From Cyclobacteriaceae bacterium (GTDB taxonomy: Bacteria; Bacteroidota; Bacteroidia; Cytophagales; Cyclobacteriaceae): 64,000 bases of DNA. The stretch spans positions 372,001 to 436,000 of the forward strand of contig JAEUUA010000025.1 of NCBI GenBank assembly GCA_016787755.1. The letters run 5' to 3'. A program made the position numbers and the translations under genes. The notes beneath the pieces are model-generated. The model made no database searches. It saw only the letters and a list, made by a program, of their open reading frames with translations, and had not been told where the DNA came from. Shown here piece after piece: positions 17,911 to 25,816 of this stretch. Every line of letters begins with the position of its first letter. Position 1 is the first letter of the stretch.

Positions 17911-18405
17911 TCAACGTTTCTTAAGCAATGCGGGGTCAATCCGAATAAGTATGGATTGGCCTATTGATTCGAGTGCTATTGTAAATTTGTGGCCATCTTT
18001 GACTTTAATCAAGAGTCCAATCATCCCTTTTAAGGGTCCATCCATTACCTCAACCGGATCGCCCTCAACCAGATTGTCAACGGCTTGACTCTCTAGGAGT
18101 AAGCCAGATGAGATGAAACGTTTGATCGTTTCCATTTCTTTTTGATAAAGGATGGCAGGCTTATCATTGTATCGAATGTTCCAGGCAATTCCGGGCGTTT
18201 GTAAAATCAATGGTATTTTGTCTTCCGACTCGAGGACAAATATGTATGAATTAAAAAGAGGAACTTCAATTTTTTTTTTGCGATCACTCCATTGTCGCAT
18301 TACCTTTTGTAAAGGAAGAAAAACTTCGAAACCCCTTCGTGACAATAACTCGTAGACTCTTTTCTCTTGTCGACTTTTCGTGTAAAAGACAAACCAGTTT
18401 TTCAC
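17911..18405 (-). CDS. NusG-like specialised antitermination factor (UpxY/RfaH type)
   Basis: The 164-residue protein has an N-terminal NGN domain starting WFVFYTKSRQEKRVYELLSR. A C-terminal KOW domain contains LVEGDPVEVMDGPLKGMIGL and ends with LIRIDPALLKKR. It is a NusG paralogue rather than the housekeeping copy, because it stands at the head of a polysaccharide operon like UpxY, RfaH and LoaP. Such factors ride RNA polymerase and prevent early termination in very long operons, here about 19 kb. Its start overlaps kdsA by 4 bases. Confidence 0.9.
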   Translation of the reverse strand: MKNWFVFYTKSRQEKRVYELLSRRGFEVFLPLQKVMRQWSDRKKKIEVPLFNSYIFVLESEDKIPLILQTPGIAWNIRYNDKPAILYQKEMETIKRFISSGLLLESQAVDNLVEGDPVEVMDGPLKGMIGLLIKVKDGHKFTIALESIGQSILIRIDPALLKKR

Positions 18406-19241
18406 TTAACCAGCTGTTTCTTATTAAGCTTCCAAAAATTATGAATCGAAATCAAAAAGTCTTTCATCTCTTTCAATGGCACCATGTTAGGCCCATCACT
18501 TAATGCCTTTTCGGGATGGGGATGAGTCTCAATAAAAAATCCATCTATACCTGCTGCCGCGGCAGCCTTGGCCAGGTAAGGTGCAAATTGTCTATCCCCT
18601 CCACTCTTGCCACCCAACCCACCCGGACGTTGAATGCTATGGGTAACATCAAAGATAACAGGAGTATAGGATCGCATAATAGGAAGCGAACGCATATCCA
18701 CGACCAGATTATGATAGCCAAAACTAGAACCACGCTCCGTTAAAAAGACATTGTTGTTACCTTCCCCACGTACTTTATCAACCGCATACTTCATGTCCTC
18801 GGGCGCCATAAACTGACCTTTCTTCACTTTCACAGGTTTACCTGTTTTTGCAGCAGCTACCAGCAAATCTGTTTGACGACAAAGAAAAGCAGGAATCTGA
18901 AGCACATCCACCACCGCTGCAACTTCTTCACATTGATTTGATTCATGCACATCCGTGACAACCGGAACTTTAAGATCGTTTCGTACCATCGATAAAATCT
19001 CAAGCCCCATATCCATAGAGGGGCCACGATAAGACCCGGAAGAAGTTCTGTTAGCTTTATCGTAAGAAGCTTTGAAAACATAGTCGATCGCCAACTCTTC
19101 ACAAATTGCTTTCACGTGCTTACCCGTCTCCATACAAATATCATAACTCTCGGCAGCACACGGTCCAGCAAAAAGAACCATGCGATCACCCCCCAAAGTG
19201 ATCTTGTCTGTTATTGAAACTTTATCTTTAAATATCTCCAA
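18402..19241 (-). CDS. kdsA: 3-deoxy-8-phosphooctulonate (Kdo-8-P) synthase
   Basis: The 279-residue TIM-barrel enzyme shows the KdsA pattern: LFAGPCAAESYDICMETG, FKASYDKANRTSSGSYRGP, LCRQTDLLVAAAKTGKPVKV and DVTHSIQRPGG. It condenses phosphoenolpyruvate and arabinose-5-phosphate in the Kdo pathway for LPS. The length fits the family. kdsC, for the next step, lies 4 bases upstream; kdsB and kdsD are not in the window. Co-transcription with the NusG-like gene is indicated by a 4-base overlap. Confidence 0.96.
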   Translation of the reverse strand: MEIFKDKVSITDKITLGGDRMVLFAGPCAAESYDICMETGKHVKAICEELAIDYVFKASYDKANRTSSGSYRGPSMDMGLEILSMVRNDLKVPVVTDVHESNQCEEVAAVVDVLQIPAFLCRQTDLLVAAAKTGKPVKVKKGQFMAPEDMKYAVDKVRGEGNNNVFLTERGSSFGYHNLVVDMRSLPIMRSYTPVIFDVTHSIQRPGGLGGKSGGDRQFAPYLAKAAAAAGIDGFFIETHPHPEKALSDGPNMVPLKEMKDFLISIHNFWKLNKKQLVK

Positions 19242-19245
19242 TGGT

Positions 19246-19791
19246 TTAGGGTTTTATAATTTTCTCAAGTACGCCTTTGGCTGCCAACACCAAATCACAG
19301 ATATCGCGCGCTACACCTTGCCCGCCTTTCGATTCCGTAACGATATCCACCCTACTCTTTATATACTCTCTTGCATCCGCGGGGCAAGCAGCCAGGCCGC
19401 ACGCATCTAAAATTTTCAAATCATTAATATCATCGCCTATATACGCAACTTCTTTCTTCTTTAGTTTGTGGAACTGGATAAGTTTTTCAAATACAGTGTA
19501 CTTATCCATTATTCCCTGATGGCAAAAATCAAGCTTTAATTCAGCAGCCCGATTACTCACTACCTTCGATTCGCGACCAGTAATAATCCCCACCAAAATT
19601 CCAGCCTTCTTTAAATGACTAATGATATACCCGTCCTTCACGTTAAACTCTTTACTTTCTCGACCCGTATCATCATAAATGATTTTTCCGTCCGTAAGCA
19701 CGCCATCCACATCAAAAAAAATGGCCTTGATTTGGGCCGCTTTCTTGATTTGTTCCTTGGTATACTTGGTTAGTACTTCTTTTACAGGCAT
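19246..19791 (-). CDS. kdsC: Kdo-8-phosphate phosphatase (HAD family)
   Basis: The 181-residue C0-type HAD hydrolase has motif I FFDVDGVLTDG (nucleophile Asp near residue 26), motif II GIITGRES and motif IV YIGDDINDLKIL. It dephosphorylates Kdo-8-P made by KdsA, encoded 4 bases downstream. It is the first gene of the polysaccharide operon as far as can be seen. The next gene to the right is divergent, so the operon promoter should lie in the short gap near 19792-19860. I could not find a clean TAnnTTTG element there. Confidence 0.95.
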   Translation of the reverse strand: MPVKEVLTKYTKEQIKKAAQIKAIFFDVDGVLTDGKIIYDDTGRESKEFNVKDGYIISHLKKAGILVGIITGRESKVVSNRAAELKLDFCHQGIMDKYTVFEKLIQFHKLKKKEVAYIGDDINDLKILDACGLAACPADAREYIKSRVDIVTESKGGQGVARDICDLVLAAKGVLEKIIKP

Positions 19792-19914
19792 TTACTGCGA
19801 AAATTCTCAATAAAAGGCTAAAATTAGGAAAAAAATCAGATACTGGTTACTTGATACAAGATGCTAACACATTTGTTTAAAGAAACCAGCGACCAGAAAC
19901 CAGGATCAAGATCT

Positions 19915-22347
19915 ATGAAACTACTTAAAGTCGGATTGCCTTTCCTCATCACAATTACACTCCTTTATTTCTTAAACAACAGTTGGAACTTTGGAAGTCC
20001 CATTCCTGCCCTGGGCAAGTTCCTCAATCCCTTTAGTGGCTTTTGGCAGAATGCGGAAACTAAAAGTATTGATAATGAAATCATTACTCTAACCGGACTT
20101 AAAGAGGAAGTAATTATTCAGTATGATAGTTTGTTGATTCCACACGTGTTCGCAAAGAATGATGAAGACCTTTATCTCGCCCAAGGATACATCACGGCAA
20201 AGCACCGATTATGGCAAATGGAATTCCAGACGCATGCGGCTGCCGGCAGAATTTCTGAAATTATTGGTGAAGCTGCTCTTGATTATGATCGCACCCAGCG
20301 CAGACGAGGGATGGTGTTTGCAGCTGAAAATTCTCTAAAATCGATGGAACTGGATCCTATCGCCAAAGCTATGGTAGATAGTTATACCCGTGGCATCAAT
20401 CAATACATCGAATCCTTGAACTATAAAAACCTACCTCTCGAATACAAATTATTGAACTACGAGCCAGAACCGTGGTCAAACCTGAAGTGTGGATTACTAT
20501 TAAAAAACATGGCGCTTACTCTAAACATTGGTGATAAAGACATTGAAATGACCAACGCCTTGCATTTGTTTGGCAAAGAGATGCTGGATTTACTTTGGCC
20601 TGATAATGAGAAAATGGGCGACCCGATTGTTGATAATGCAGGTGATTGGAAATTCACTCCTATAACTCTTGATAGTACACCCTTTGCACTGCCTGATGAA
20701 TTAATAAACCTAACCCCTTTTGAAAAACCATCCAAAGATGTGGGCAGTAATAACTGGGCTGTGGGTGGACGTAAAACAAATACCGGCTCGCCTATTTTAT
20801 GTAACGATCCGCACCTAAACCTAACACTCCCTTCCATTTGGTATGTTATTCACATGCAGGCTCCGGGTGTAAATGTGATGGGTGCTTCTTTGCCAGGATC
20901 GCCAGCAGTAATCAGTGGCTTCAATGATTCCATTGCGTGGGGTGTAACCAATGCTCAACGCGATTTGGTGGACTGGTATAAAATTGAATTTAAAAATCAA
21001 AGTAAAAACGAATATCTGAGCGATGGTTCATGGAAGGCAACTCGAAAAGTAATTGAGAAAATTGCTGTTAAAGGCGGTAAGACTTTTTATGATACGGTAA
21101 CCTATACACATCACGGGCCGGTGCTGTATGATGAAAGTTTTCACAGTGATGATGAGCTAAAATTGTATGCCTTTCGCTGGGTAGCCCACGATCCCTCCGA
21201 AGAAATTTTAACGTTCTATAAATTAAATCGAGGCAAGAACCATAACGATTATATGGCAGCATTAAATCATTATGCTTCGCCTGCGCAAAATTTTGTATTT
21301 GCCAGCGTGAGCGGTGATGTTGCCATGCGCATTCAAGGAAAGTTTCCGGTGCGCAGAAAGGAAGAAGGCAAGTTTGTATTGGATGGAACAAAGACATCAA
21401 ACGAATGGCAGGCCTTTATTCCCAACGATCAAAACGTAATGCATAAAAACCCAGCCCGAGGATTTGTAAGCTCTGCGAATCAATATCCTGCCGATGAAAC
21501 CTATCCGTATTATATAACTGCTACCAGCTATGAGGCTTATCGCAATCGAAGAATCAACAAACTTTTATCGGAGATGACAGACATCACACCACGAGATATG
21601 ATGGAGATGCAGTCAGATAATTATAACCTCAAAGCCTCTGAAAGCTTACCTTTATTTTTATCTTTTTTAGATACCACTTCTTTCACAGTTCCTCAGGCAA
21701 AAGCTTATCGAATTTTAAAAGCATGGGACTTTGAAAATACAATCAATTCGGAAGGTGCTTCTTATTACGAAGCCTGGTGGACTGCGCTTTACCCAATGAT
21801 ATGGGATGAAATCAAAAGCTCAAAAGTTTCTCTTCAATATCCGACCAGCTACACCACTATTAAATTAATAAAAGAGAATCCTCAATTTTCATTTTTTGAT
21901 GTGATTGAAACTCCCGCCAAGGAAACTGCCAAAGAAGTAGTGCAGCAAGCTTTTGTAAAGGGAGTTGAGACAATTGAAAACTGGAAAACAGAACACAAGC
22001 AAGCGCCACGCTGGGCGGATTATAAAGATACGTTTATTGGTCACCTGCTTCAAGGCTTGCCAGCTTTTAGTCATCATGTTGAACAGGGTGGCAACGGCAG
22101 CATTATCAACGCGTCCAGTCATCGTCATGGACCCAGTTGGCGCATGGTAGTAAGTTTAGAAAAAATAAAACTTCGGGCGTGGGGTGTTTATCCGGGTGGT
22201 CAATCCGGGAATCCGGGGAGCCCATTTTACAATAACCTCCTCCCTTCCTGGGCAACCGGAAAATATTATGAGTTTCAGTTTGATCCTGAACCTGCAAAAA
22301 TGAAATCTATCTTGGCAACACTCACATTAAAACCTGTAGCTCCATGA
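19915..22347 (+). CDS. penicillin acylase family (Ntn) hydrolase
   Basis: The protein is about 810 residues with an N-terminal membrane anchor (MKLLKVGLPFLITITLLYFL), an alpha-chain region with YIPHVFAKND-type sequence and AQGYITAKHRLWQMEF, and a spacer. The autocatalytic serine lies in KDVGSNNWAVGGRKTNTGSP, where Ser becomes the N-terminal nucleophile after processing. NDPHLNLTLPSIWYV and GVTNAQRDLVDWY follow the family. It likely cleaves amide bonds in the periplasm, for example acyl-homoserine lactones or peptides; the substrate is unknown. I prefer the ATG at 19915, since the upstream in-frame ATG at 19861 would add 18 polar residues before the anchor. Confidence 0.9.
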   Translation: MKLLKVGLPFLITITLLYFLNNSWNFGSPIPALGKFLNPFSGFWQNAETKSIDNEIITLTGLKEEVIIQYDSLLIPHVFAKNDEDLYLAQGYITAKHRLWQMEFQTHAAAGRISEIIGEAALDYDRTQRRRGMVFAAENSLKSMELDPIAKAMVDSYTRGINQYIESLNYKNLPLEYKLLNYEPEPWSNLKCGLLLKNMALTLNIGDKDIEMTNALHLFGKEMLDLLWPDNEKMGDPIVDNAGDWKFTPITLDSTPFALPDELINLTPFEKPSKDVGSNNWAVGGRKTNTGSPILCNDPHLNLTLPSIWYVIHMQAPGVNVMGASLPGSPAVISGFNDSIAWGVTNAQRDLVDWYKIEFKNQSKNEYLSDGSWKATRKVIEKIAVKGGKTFYDTVTYTHHGPVLYDESFHSDDELKLYAFRWVAHDPSEEILTFYKLNRGKNHNDYMAALNHYASPAQNFVFASVSGDVAMRIQGKFPVRRKEEGKFVLDGTKTSNEWQAFIPNDQNVMHKNPARGFVSSANQYPADETYPYYITATSYEAYRNRRINKLLSEMTDITPRDMMEMQSDNYNLKASESLPLFLSFLDTTSFTVPQAKAYRILKAWDFENTINSEGASYYEAWWTALYPMIWDEIKSSKVSLQYPTSYTTIKLIKENPQFSFFDVIETPAKETAKEVVQQAFVKGVETIENWKTEHKQAPRWADYKDTFIGHLLQGLPAFSHHVEQGGNGSIINASSHRHGPSWRMVVSLEKIKLRAWGVYPGGQSGNPGSPFYNNLLPSWATGKYYEFQFDPEPAKMKSILATLTLKPVAP

Positions 22348-22670
22348 AATTCTTAATGCAACTTTTAATTACCAGCGCTGTCTGCTTTATACTCCAATCA
22401 TTTTTACCGTGGTGGACGATGGCGGTAGGCGCATTCACGGTTGCCTTCCTGTTGGGCAACAAAGGATTCCCCTCCTTTTTTGCTGGTTTTTTGGGGGTGG
22501 CCATCCTCTGGATTGGTATGGCCTTATATATAGATGCACTTACCCATTCCATTCTCACCGAAAAAATAAATCGGTTACTACCAATCAATGCATTCTTGGC
22601 TACGCTGATTGTTGGAGGCTTGGTAGGCGGGTTTGCATCCTTAACGGGATCCATGATGCGATCGAAATAA
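22344..22670 (+). CDS. small membrane protein, unknown function
   Basis: The 108-residue protein has three or four hydrophobic helices: MQLLITSAVCFILQSFLPWW, a central FPSFFAGFLGVAILWIGMAL, and a C-terminal TLIVGGLVGGFASL segment with a glycine-zipper look. It overlaps the penicillin-acylase-family gene by 4 bases (ATGA), so the two are translated together. I do not recognise a named family. It could be an accessory to the exported hydrolase, but the sequence alone does not show this. Confidence 0.75.
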   Translation: MKFLMQLLITSAVCFILQSFLPWWTMAVGAFTVAFLLGNKGFPSFFAGFLGVAILWIGMALYIDALTHSILTEKINRLLPINAFLATLIVGGLVGGFASLTGSMMRSK

Positions 22671-22720
22671 GAAATGTATTGAAGTAAGTTCGTGAAAATC
22701 AAACCGGTATAAAACAAGGA

Positions 22721-22746
22721 AACCCCTCATTGCTGAGAGGTTTTTT
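22721..22746 (+). terminator. intrinsic terminator, probably bidirectional
   Basis: An AACCCCTC/GAGAGGTT stem with a 6-base loop and one mismatch is followed by six T residues. It ends the hydrolase-membrane protein transcript. On the minus strand the same hairpin lies just past tRNA-Pro and could end the tRNA transcript. Confidence 0.75.
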
Positions 22747-22747
22747 G

Positions 22748-22821
22748 TCGGGGCGGCCAGATTCGAACTGACGATCTCCTGGTCCCAAACCAGGCGCGAT
22801 ACCGGGCTACGCTACGCCCCG
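22748..22821 (-). tRNA. tRNA-Pro(TGG)
   Basis: The minus strand folds to a 74-base cloverleaf with acceptor CGGGGCG/CGCCCCG and discriminator A. The anticodon arm is CCTGG-TTTGGGA-CCAGG with anticodon TGG, and the T loop is TTCGAAT. CCA is not encoded. It is the last of three tRNA genes in a row. Confidence 0.96.
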
Positions 22822-22868
22822 AACTTTAAATGAGGCGCGAAGATATAAAAACATCTTCAACTACCAAG

Positions 22869-22942
22869 TGATCCCAGCTGGAGTCGAACCAGCAACCTGC
22901 TGCTTAGAAGGCAGCTGCTCTATCCAGTTGAGCTATGAGACC
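22869..22942 (-). tRNA. tRNA-Arg(TCT)
   Basis: The minus strand folds to a 74-base cloverleaf. The acceptor GGTCTCA pairs with TGGGATC, including two G-U wobbles. The D stem is GCTC/GAGC, and the anticodon arm GCTGC-CTTCTAA-GCAGC gives anticodon TCT. The T arm is GCTGG-TTCGACT-CCAGC. CCA is not encoded. Only 4 bases separate it from tRNA-Ser. Confidence 0.95.
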
Positions 22943-22946
22943 CGAG

Positions 22947-23035
22947 CGGAGGGGGGGGGATTCGAACCCCCGGTACGGTTTAACCCGCACGACAGTTTAG
23001 CAAACTGCTGGTTTAAGCCTCTCACCCACCTCTCC
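22947..23035 (-). tRNA. tRNA-Ser(GCT)
   Basis: The 89-base class II tRNA on the minus strand has a long variable arm and anticodon GCT in loop TTGCTAA. The T arm is GGGGG-TTCGAAT-CCCCC and the discriminator is G. The acceptor stem GGAGAGG pairs with CCCCTCC except for one A-C mismatch at the fifth pair, next to a run of nine G on the plus strand. It is the first gene of the tRNA cluster. Confidence 0.93.
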
Positions 23036-23087
23036 TGTTCAACATTCTTACTTTAGGACAATTAGAGTTATTCCTAAAAAAGGAGTG

Positions 23088-23095
23088 CAAATATA
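23088..23095 (-). promoter_or_regulatory. Bacteroidota -7 promoter element for the tRNA cluster
   Basis: The minus strand reads TATATTTG, an exact match to TAnnTTTG, about 50 bases upstream of tRNA-Ser. No TTTG element is visible at the usual -33 distance. Confidence 0.5.
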
Positions 23096-23158
23096 ATGTC
23101 ATAAAAATAGTAATCCGCCTCCTTTTACCTTTTTTTTGTGCATTCAAGGAACTTAACA

Positions 23159-23887
23159 ATGACTATACAAATCTTTCCTGACTACGCCACACTAAGTAAA
23201 GCCACCGCAGAACTCATTATTGAATACATCCATAAAAAACCAAACTCACTCATTTGTCTCGCTTCAGGCCACACTCCTATCGGTGTATTTGACGCACTAA
23301 AAAAGGCAACAAAGTCACATGAAGTTGATTTAAGTAAATGTACATTCATTAGTTTGGACGAATGGATTGGAATTGATCCGCAAGATTCGGGCTCTTGCTT
23401 ATCCATGCTTCAAAAAGATTTTTTTATTCCGCTGGATATCAGAACAAATCAAATAGAATTCTTTAGGGTAAATACAAATGACCTGCAAAAAGAATGCGAC
23501 CGTATCAACTTGATGATTGAGCAAAATGGAGGATTAGATGTTATGCTCGTAGGCGTTGGCACAAATGGTCACATTGGCATGAACGAACCCGGCACTTCCT
23601 TCGAAAGCTATGCACACATCAGTAAACTTGCCGAAGAAACGAAACAGGTAGGCCAAAAATATTTTGAAAGGGAAACTGCACTTTCAACGGGTATTACGTT
23701 AGGACTAAAACATCTGCGCGAAGCAAAATTACCTATTGTGATGGCCAGCGGTAAAAAGAAAGCGACTATTATAGCCAAGGGTTTGAAGACAATTGCTACC
23801 GAAGAAATTCCCTTAAGTGCAGTCAACCTGATTACGGAAGCATATGTAATGCTGGATCAAGATGCCGCGAGTCTACTTGAGGCATGA
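23159..23887 (+). CDS. nagB: glucosamine-6-phosphate deaminase / 6-phosphogluconolactonase family protein
   Basis: The NagB/RpiA-fold enzyme has LICLASGHTPIGVF near the N-terminus, FISLDEWIG near residue 65, GVGTNGHIGMNEPG near residue 135 and a C-terminal NLITEAYVML. The pattern fits glucosamine-6-phosphate isomerase/deaminase, which converts GlcN-6-P to fructose-6-P and ammonia; a 6-phosphogluconolactonase-like role is less likely. I chose the ATG at 23159 because AAGGA lies 8 bases upstream, although the frame is open from a GTG at 23138. The protein would have 242 residues. Confidence 0.85.
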   Translation: MTIQIFPDYATLSKATAELIIEYIHKKPNSLICLASGHTPIGVFDALKKATKSHEVDLSKCTFISLDEWIGIDPQDSGSCLSMLQKDFFIPLDIRTNQIEFFRVNTNDLQKECDRINLMIEQNGGLDVMLVGVGTNGHIGMNEPGTSFESYAHISKLAEETKQVGQKYFERETALSTGITLGLKHLREAKLPIVMASGKKKATIIAKGLKTIATEEIPLSAVNLITEAYVMLDQDAASLLEA

Positions 23888-23939
23888 AAACCAAAATCCA
23901 TATGAAATCGTTTCTTAAATTTGCTACGAGATTTTTATT

Positions 23940-24908
23940 ATGACATTGTTTCGTGAATTCGGGTGGCTTGAAGGAATTTTTATTGGGGTGTTTCTACTTG
24001 GTTATGGATTATACCTGGTACGCATTATCAAGATTAGCCGATCGCTCAACACGCCCTATTCAACCGTATTTATCAAACTGGTTTTACGGACTACCTTTCT
24101 ACTTCTGCTTATTGTTTCTATTCTCGGCCCCACATTTGGTGATTCAAAACGCGAAATCAAGTCGGTAGGAAAAGATATTATGTTTTGCGTGGATCTTTCA
24201 AAATCGATGGACGCGTTTGATGTGCAACCCACTCGACTTGAAAAGATTAAATTCGAGATGAAAAAGATTGTTGCTGCCTTTAGTTCCGATCGTGTGGGTG
24301 TAATTATTTTTTCTTCCGAAGCATTTATGCAATGCCCGTTAACGTATGATCAGAATGCATTAAATTTATTTATTGAAACCATGAATACTAATTTAGTCCC
24401 CTCCAGTGGAACTGATTTTAGCCCTCCTTTAAAAATGGCGTTATCAAAATTAGATGATCAGGAAGGGCCGAGCAACCAGCAAAAATCAAAAGTAATTATT
24501 TTGATCAGTGATGGGGAAGATTTTGGTGAAGAGACAGAAAACATCATTAAAGAAGTAGAAGAGCGCGATATAAAATTATTCACCTTAGGTGTTGGCACCG
24601 AAGCAGGAAGTCAAATAGGCACAGCTAAAGGGTACAAGACAGACAGACAAGGAAATACGGTTGTTTCGAAACTCAACCCAGCATCCTTGAAGAATTTGGC
24701 CAGCAAAACTGATGGCCAATATTTCGAAATCAATGAGTCGCGGAATGATGTCAACAAATTAATTAACTCAATTAATAAAATTGAAGGCCAGGTGCGCGAT
24801 GCGCGTATGGTGGATGTCTCAGCAAATCGCTACTTTTACTTTTTATTAGCCGCCTTGGTTCTTCTTGCGTTAGATGTGTTGGTAAGTGTGAAGACGGTAA
24901 GTATTTAA
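23940..24908 (+). CDS. BatA/BatB-like VWA-domain membrane protein
   Basis: The 322-residue protein has two N-terminal transmembrane helices (residues about 10-30 and 45-65) and a VWA domain with an intact MIDAS (CVDLSKSMDAFD, SSGTDF and ILISDGEDFG). A C-terminal helix lies near YFYFLLAALVLLALDVL. This is the Bat (aerotolerance) layout. In Bacteroidota these proteins work with a MoxR ATPase and BatC/D/E in the envelope. Here only the BatC-like gene follows, 9 bases after the stop; no moxR is nearby. The length matches BatA/BatB. Confidence 0.85.
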   Translation: MTLFREFGWLEGIFIGVFLLGYGLYLVRIIKISRSLNTPYSTVFIKLVLRTTFLLLLIVSILGPTFGDSKREIKSVGKDIMFCVDLSKSMDAFDVQPTRLEKIKFEMKKIVAAFSSDRVGVIIFSSEAFMQCPLTYDQNALNLFIETMNTNLVPSSGTDFSPPLKMALSKLDDQEGPSNQQKSKVIILISDGEDFGEETENIIKEVEERDIKLFTLGVGTEAGSQIGTAKGYKTDRQGNTVVSKLNPASLKNLASKTDGQYFEINESRNDVNKLINSINKIEGQVRDARMVDVSANRYFYFLLAALVLLALDVLVSVKTVSI

Positions 24909-24917
24909 AAACAGGTG

Positions 24918-25754
24918 ATGAAAGTTATAATTCTAATTTTATTGGCATTTATTATCGATCCAGGAAAGATCGGCAAAATCAATTCACTAAAATCAGAAGC
25001 TAAGGAAGCCTATAAAAAAGGAGATTTTGAAACTGCTATCTCTAAATACAGAAATCTGGTGGACTCTCTTGGCGTAAATGAAGATGAAGTACGCTTGAAT
25101 CTTGCCAATGCATACTTTCAATCAAATGACACAGTTAATACGGCCATCAGTTATCAACCCCTCACGCAAAGCAAAACGGCCTCTATCCGCTCAATAGCTC
25201 ACCAGCAGTTGGGTGTACTCTCCAACAGGCAGAACAAATACGAAGAAGCTCTTGCCAGTTTTAAGCAAGCATTGAAGGCTGACCCTACCAATGAAGATGC
25301 CCGGTATAACTACGAAATGGTGAAGAAAAAACTGGACGAGCAGAAAAAGAAAGAAGAGGAACAAAAGAAAAATGATCCTAACAAAGACGAGAAAAACAAG
25401 GATCAGAAAGACCAGAACAAGGATCAAAAAGATCAGAAACAAGATCAAAAAGACAAGCAAGACAAAGAAAAACAAGATAAGGAAAGCAAAGATCAAAAAG
25501 ATCAGCAGGAGAAGGAGGAAAAAGAAAAGCAAGAGAAAGAGAGCAAAGAGAAAAAAGAAAAAGAAGATCAGAAGGAAAATAAAGATAAAAAGGAAACACC
25601 ACCTTCCGTTTCTGATAAACTAAAGCAGATGGAAATGAGTGAAGAGAAAGCTCAGATGATTTTAGAAGCAATGAAAAATCAGGAGATTCAATACTTGCAG
25701 CAGAACAAACGCAAAGCCACTAAGCCCAAAGATAAAGGTAAACCGGATTGGTAA
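24918..25754 (+). CDS. BatC-like TPR protein with charged low-complexity region
   Basis: The 278-residue product starts with a hydrophobic segment (MKVIILILLAFIIDP). Three TPR units follow (KEAYKKGDFETAISKYRNLV, then two more to about residue 140), and then roughly 85 residues made almost only of K, D, Q, E and N. The ending is SDKLKQMEMSEEKAQMILEA. This architecture is BatC-like. I use the ATG at 24918; the frame also has a GTG three bases earlier. The Lys/Asp-rich part is genuine coding sequence and explains the long poly-purine stretch at 25330-25600. Confidence 0.82.
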   Translation: MKVIILILLAFIIDPGKIGKINSLKSEAKEAYKKGDFETAISKYRNLVDSLGVNEDEVRLNLANAYFQSNDTVNTAISYQPLTQSKTASIRSIAHQQLGVLSNRQNKYEEALASFKQALKADPTNEDARYNYEMVKKKLDEQKKKEEEQKKNDPNKDEKNKDQKDQNKDQKDQKQDQKDKQDKEKQDKESKDQKDQQEKEEKEKQEKESKEKKEKEDQKENKDKKETPPSVSDKLKQMEMSEEKAQMILEAMKNQEIQYLQQNKRKATKPKDKGKPDW

Positions 25755-25756
25755 AA

Positions 25757-25795
25757 ATTAGTCCATAGTTGTCAGTCGATAGTCAACCTTAGACT
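25757..25795. repeat. intergenic TAGTC-type repeat
   Basis: The gap after the BatC-like gene has AGTCCATAGTTGTCAGTCGATAG-like sequence, in which the unit AGTC(c/g)ATAGT is repeated in degenerate form. Related strings occur at 59200-59300. It is noncoding on both strands as far as I can see. Confidence 0.4.
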
Positions 25796-25816
25796 TCATC
25801 ATTAAAAATTAAAGAC

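Noticed and set aside
16392..19791. Phage or integrative element boundary near the NusG-like gene
   Set aside because: No integrase, transposase, direct repeat at the tRNAs or other mobile gene is present in the window.
22868..23056. Plus-strand open frame across the tRNA genes
   Set aside because: It lies over tRNA-Arg and tRNA-Ser, which fold well on the minus strand.
25330..25600. Purine-rich low-complexity stretch that opens frames on both strands
   Set aside because: It is the Lys/Asp/Glu/Gln-rich part of the BatC-like protein. The opposite-strand frames are only its Leu/Phe-rich shadows.
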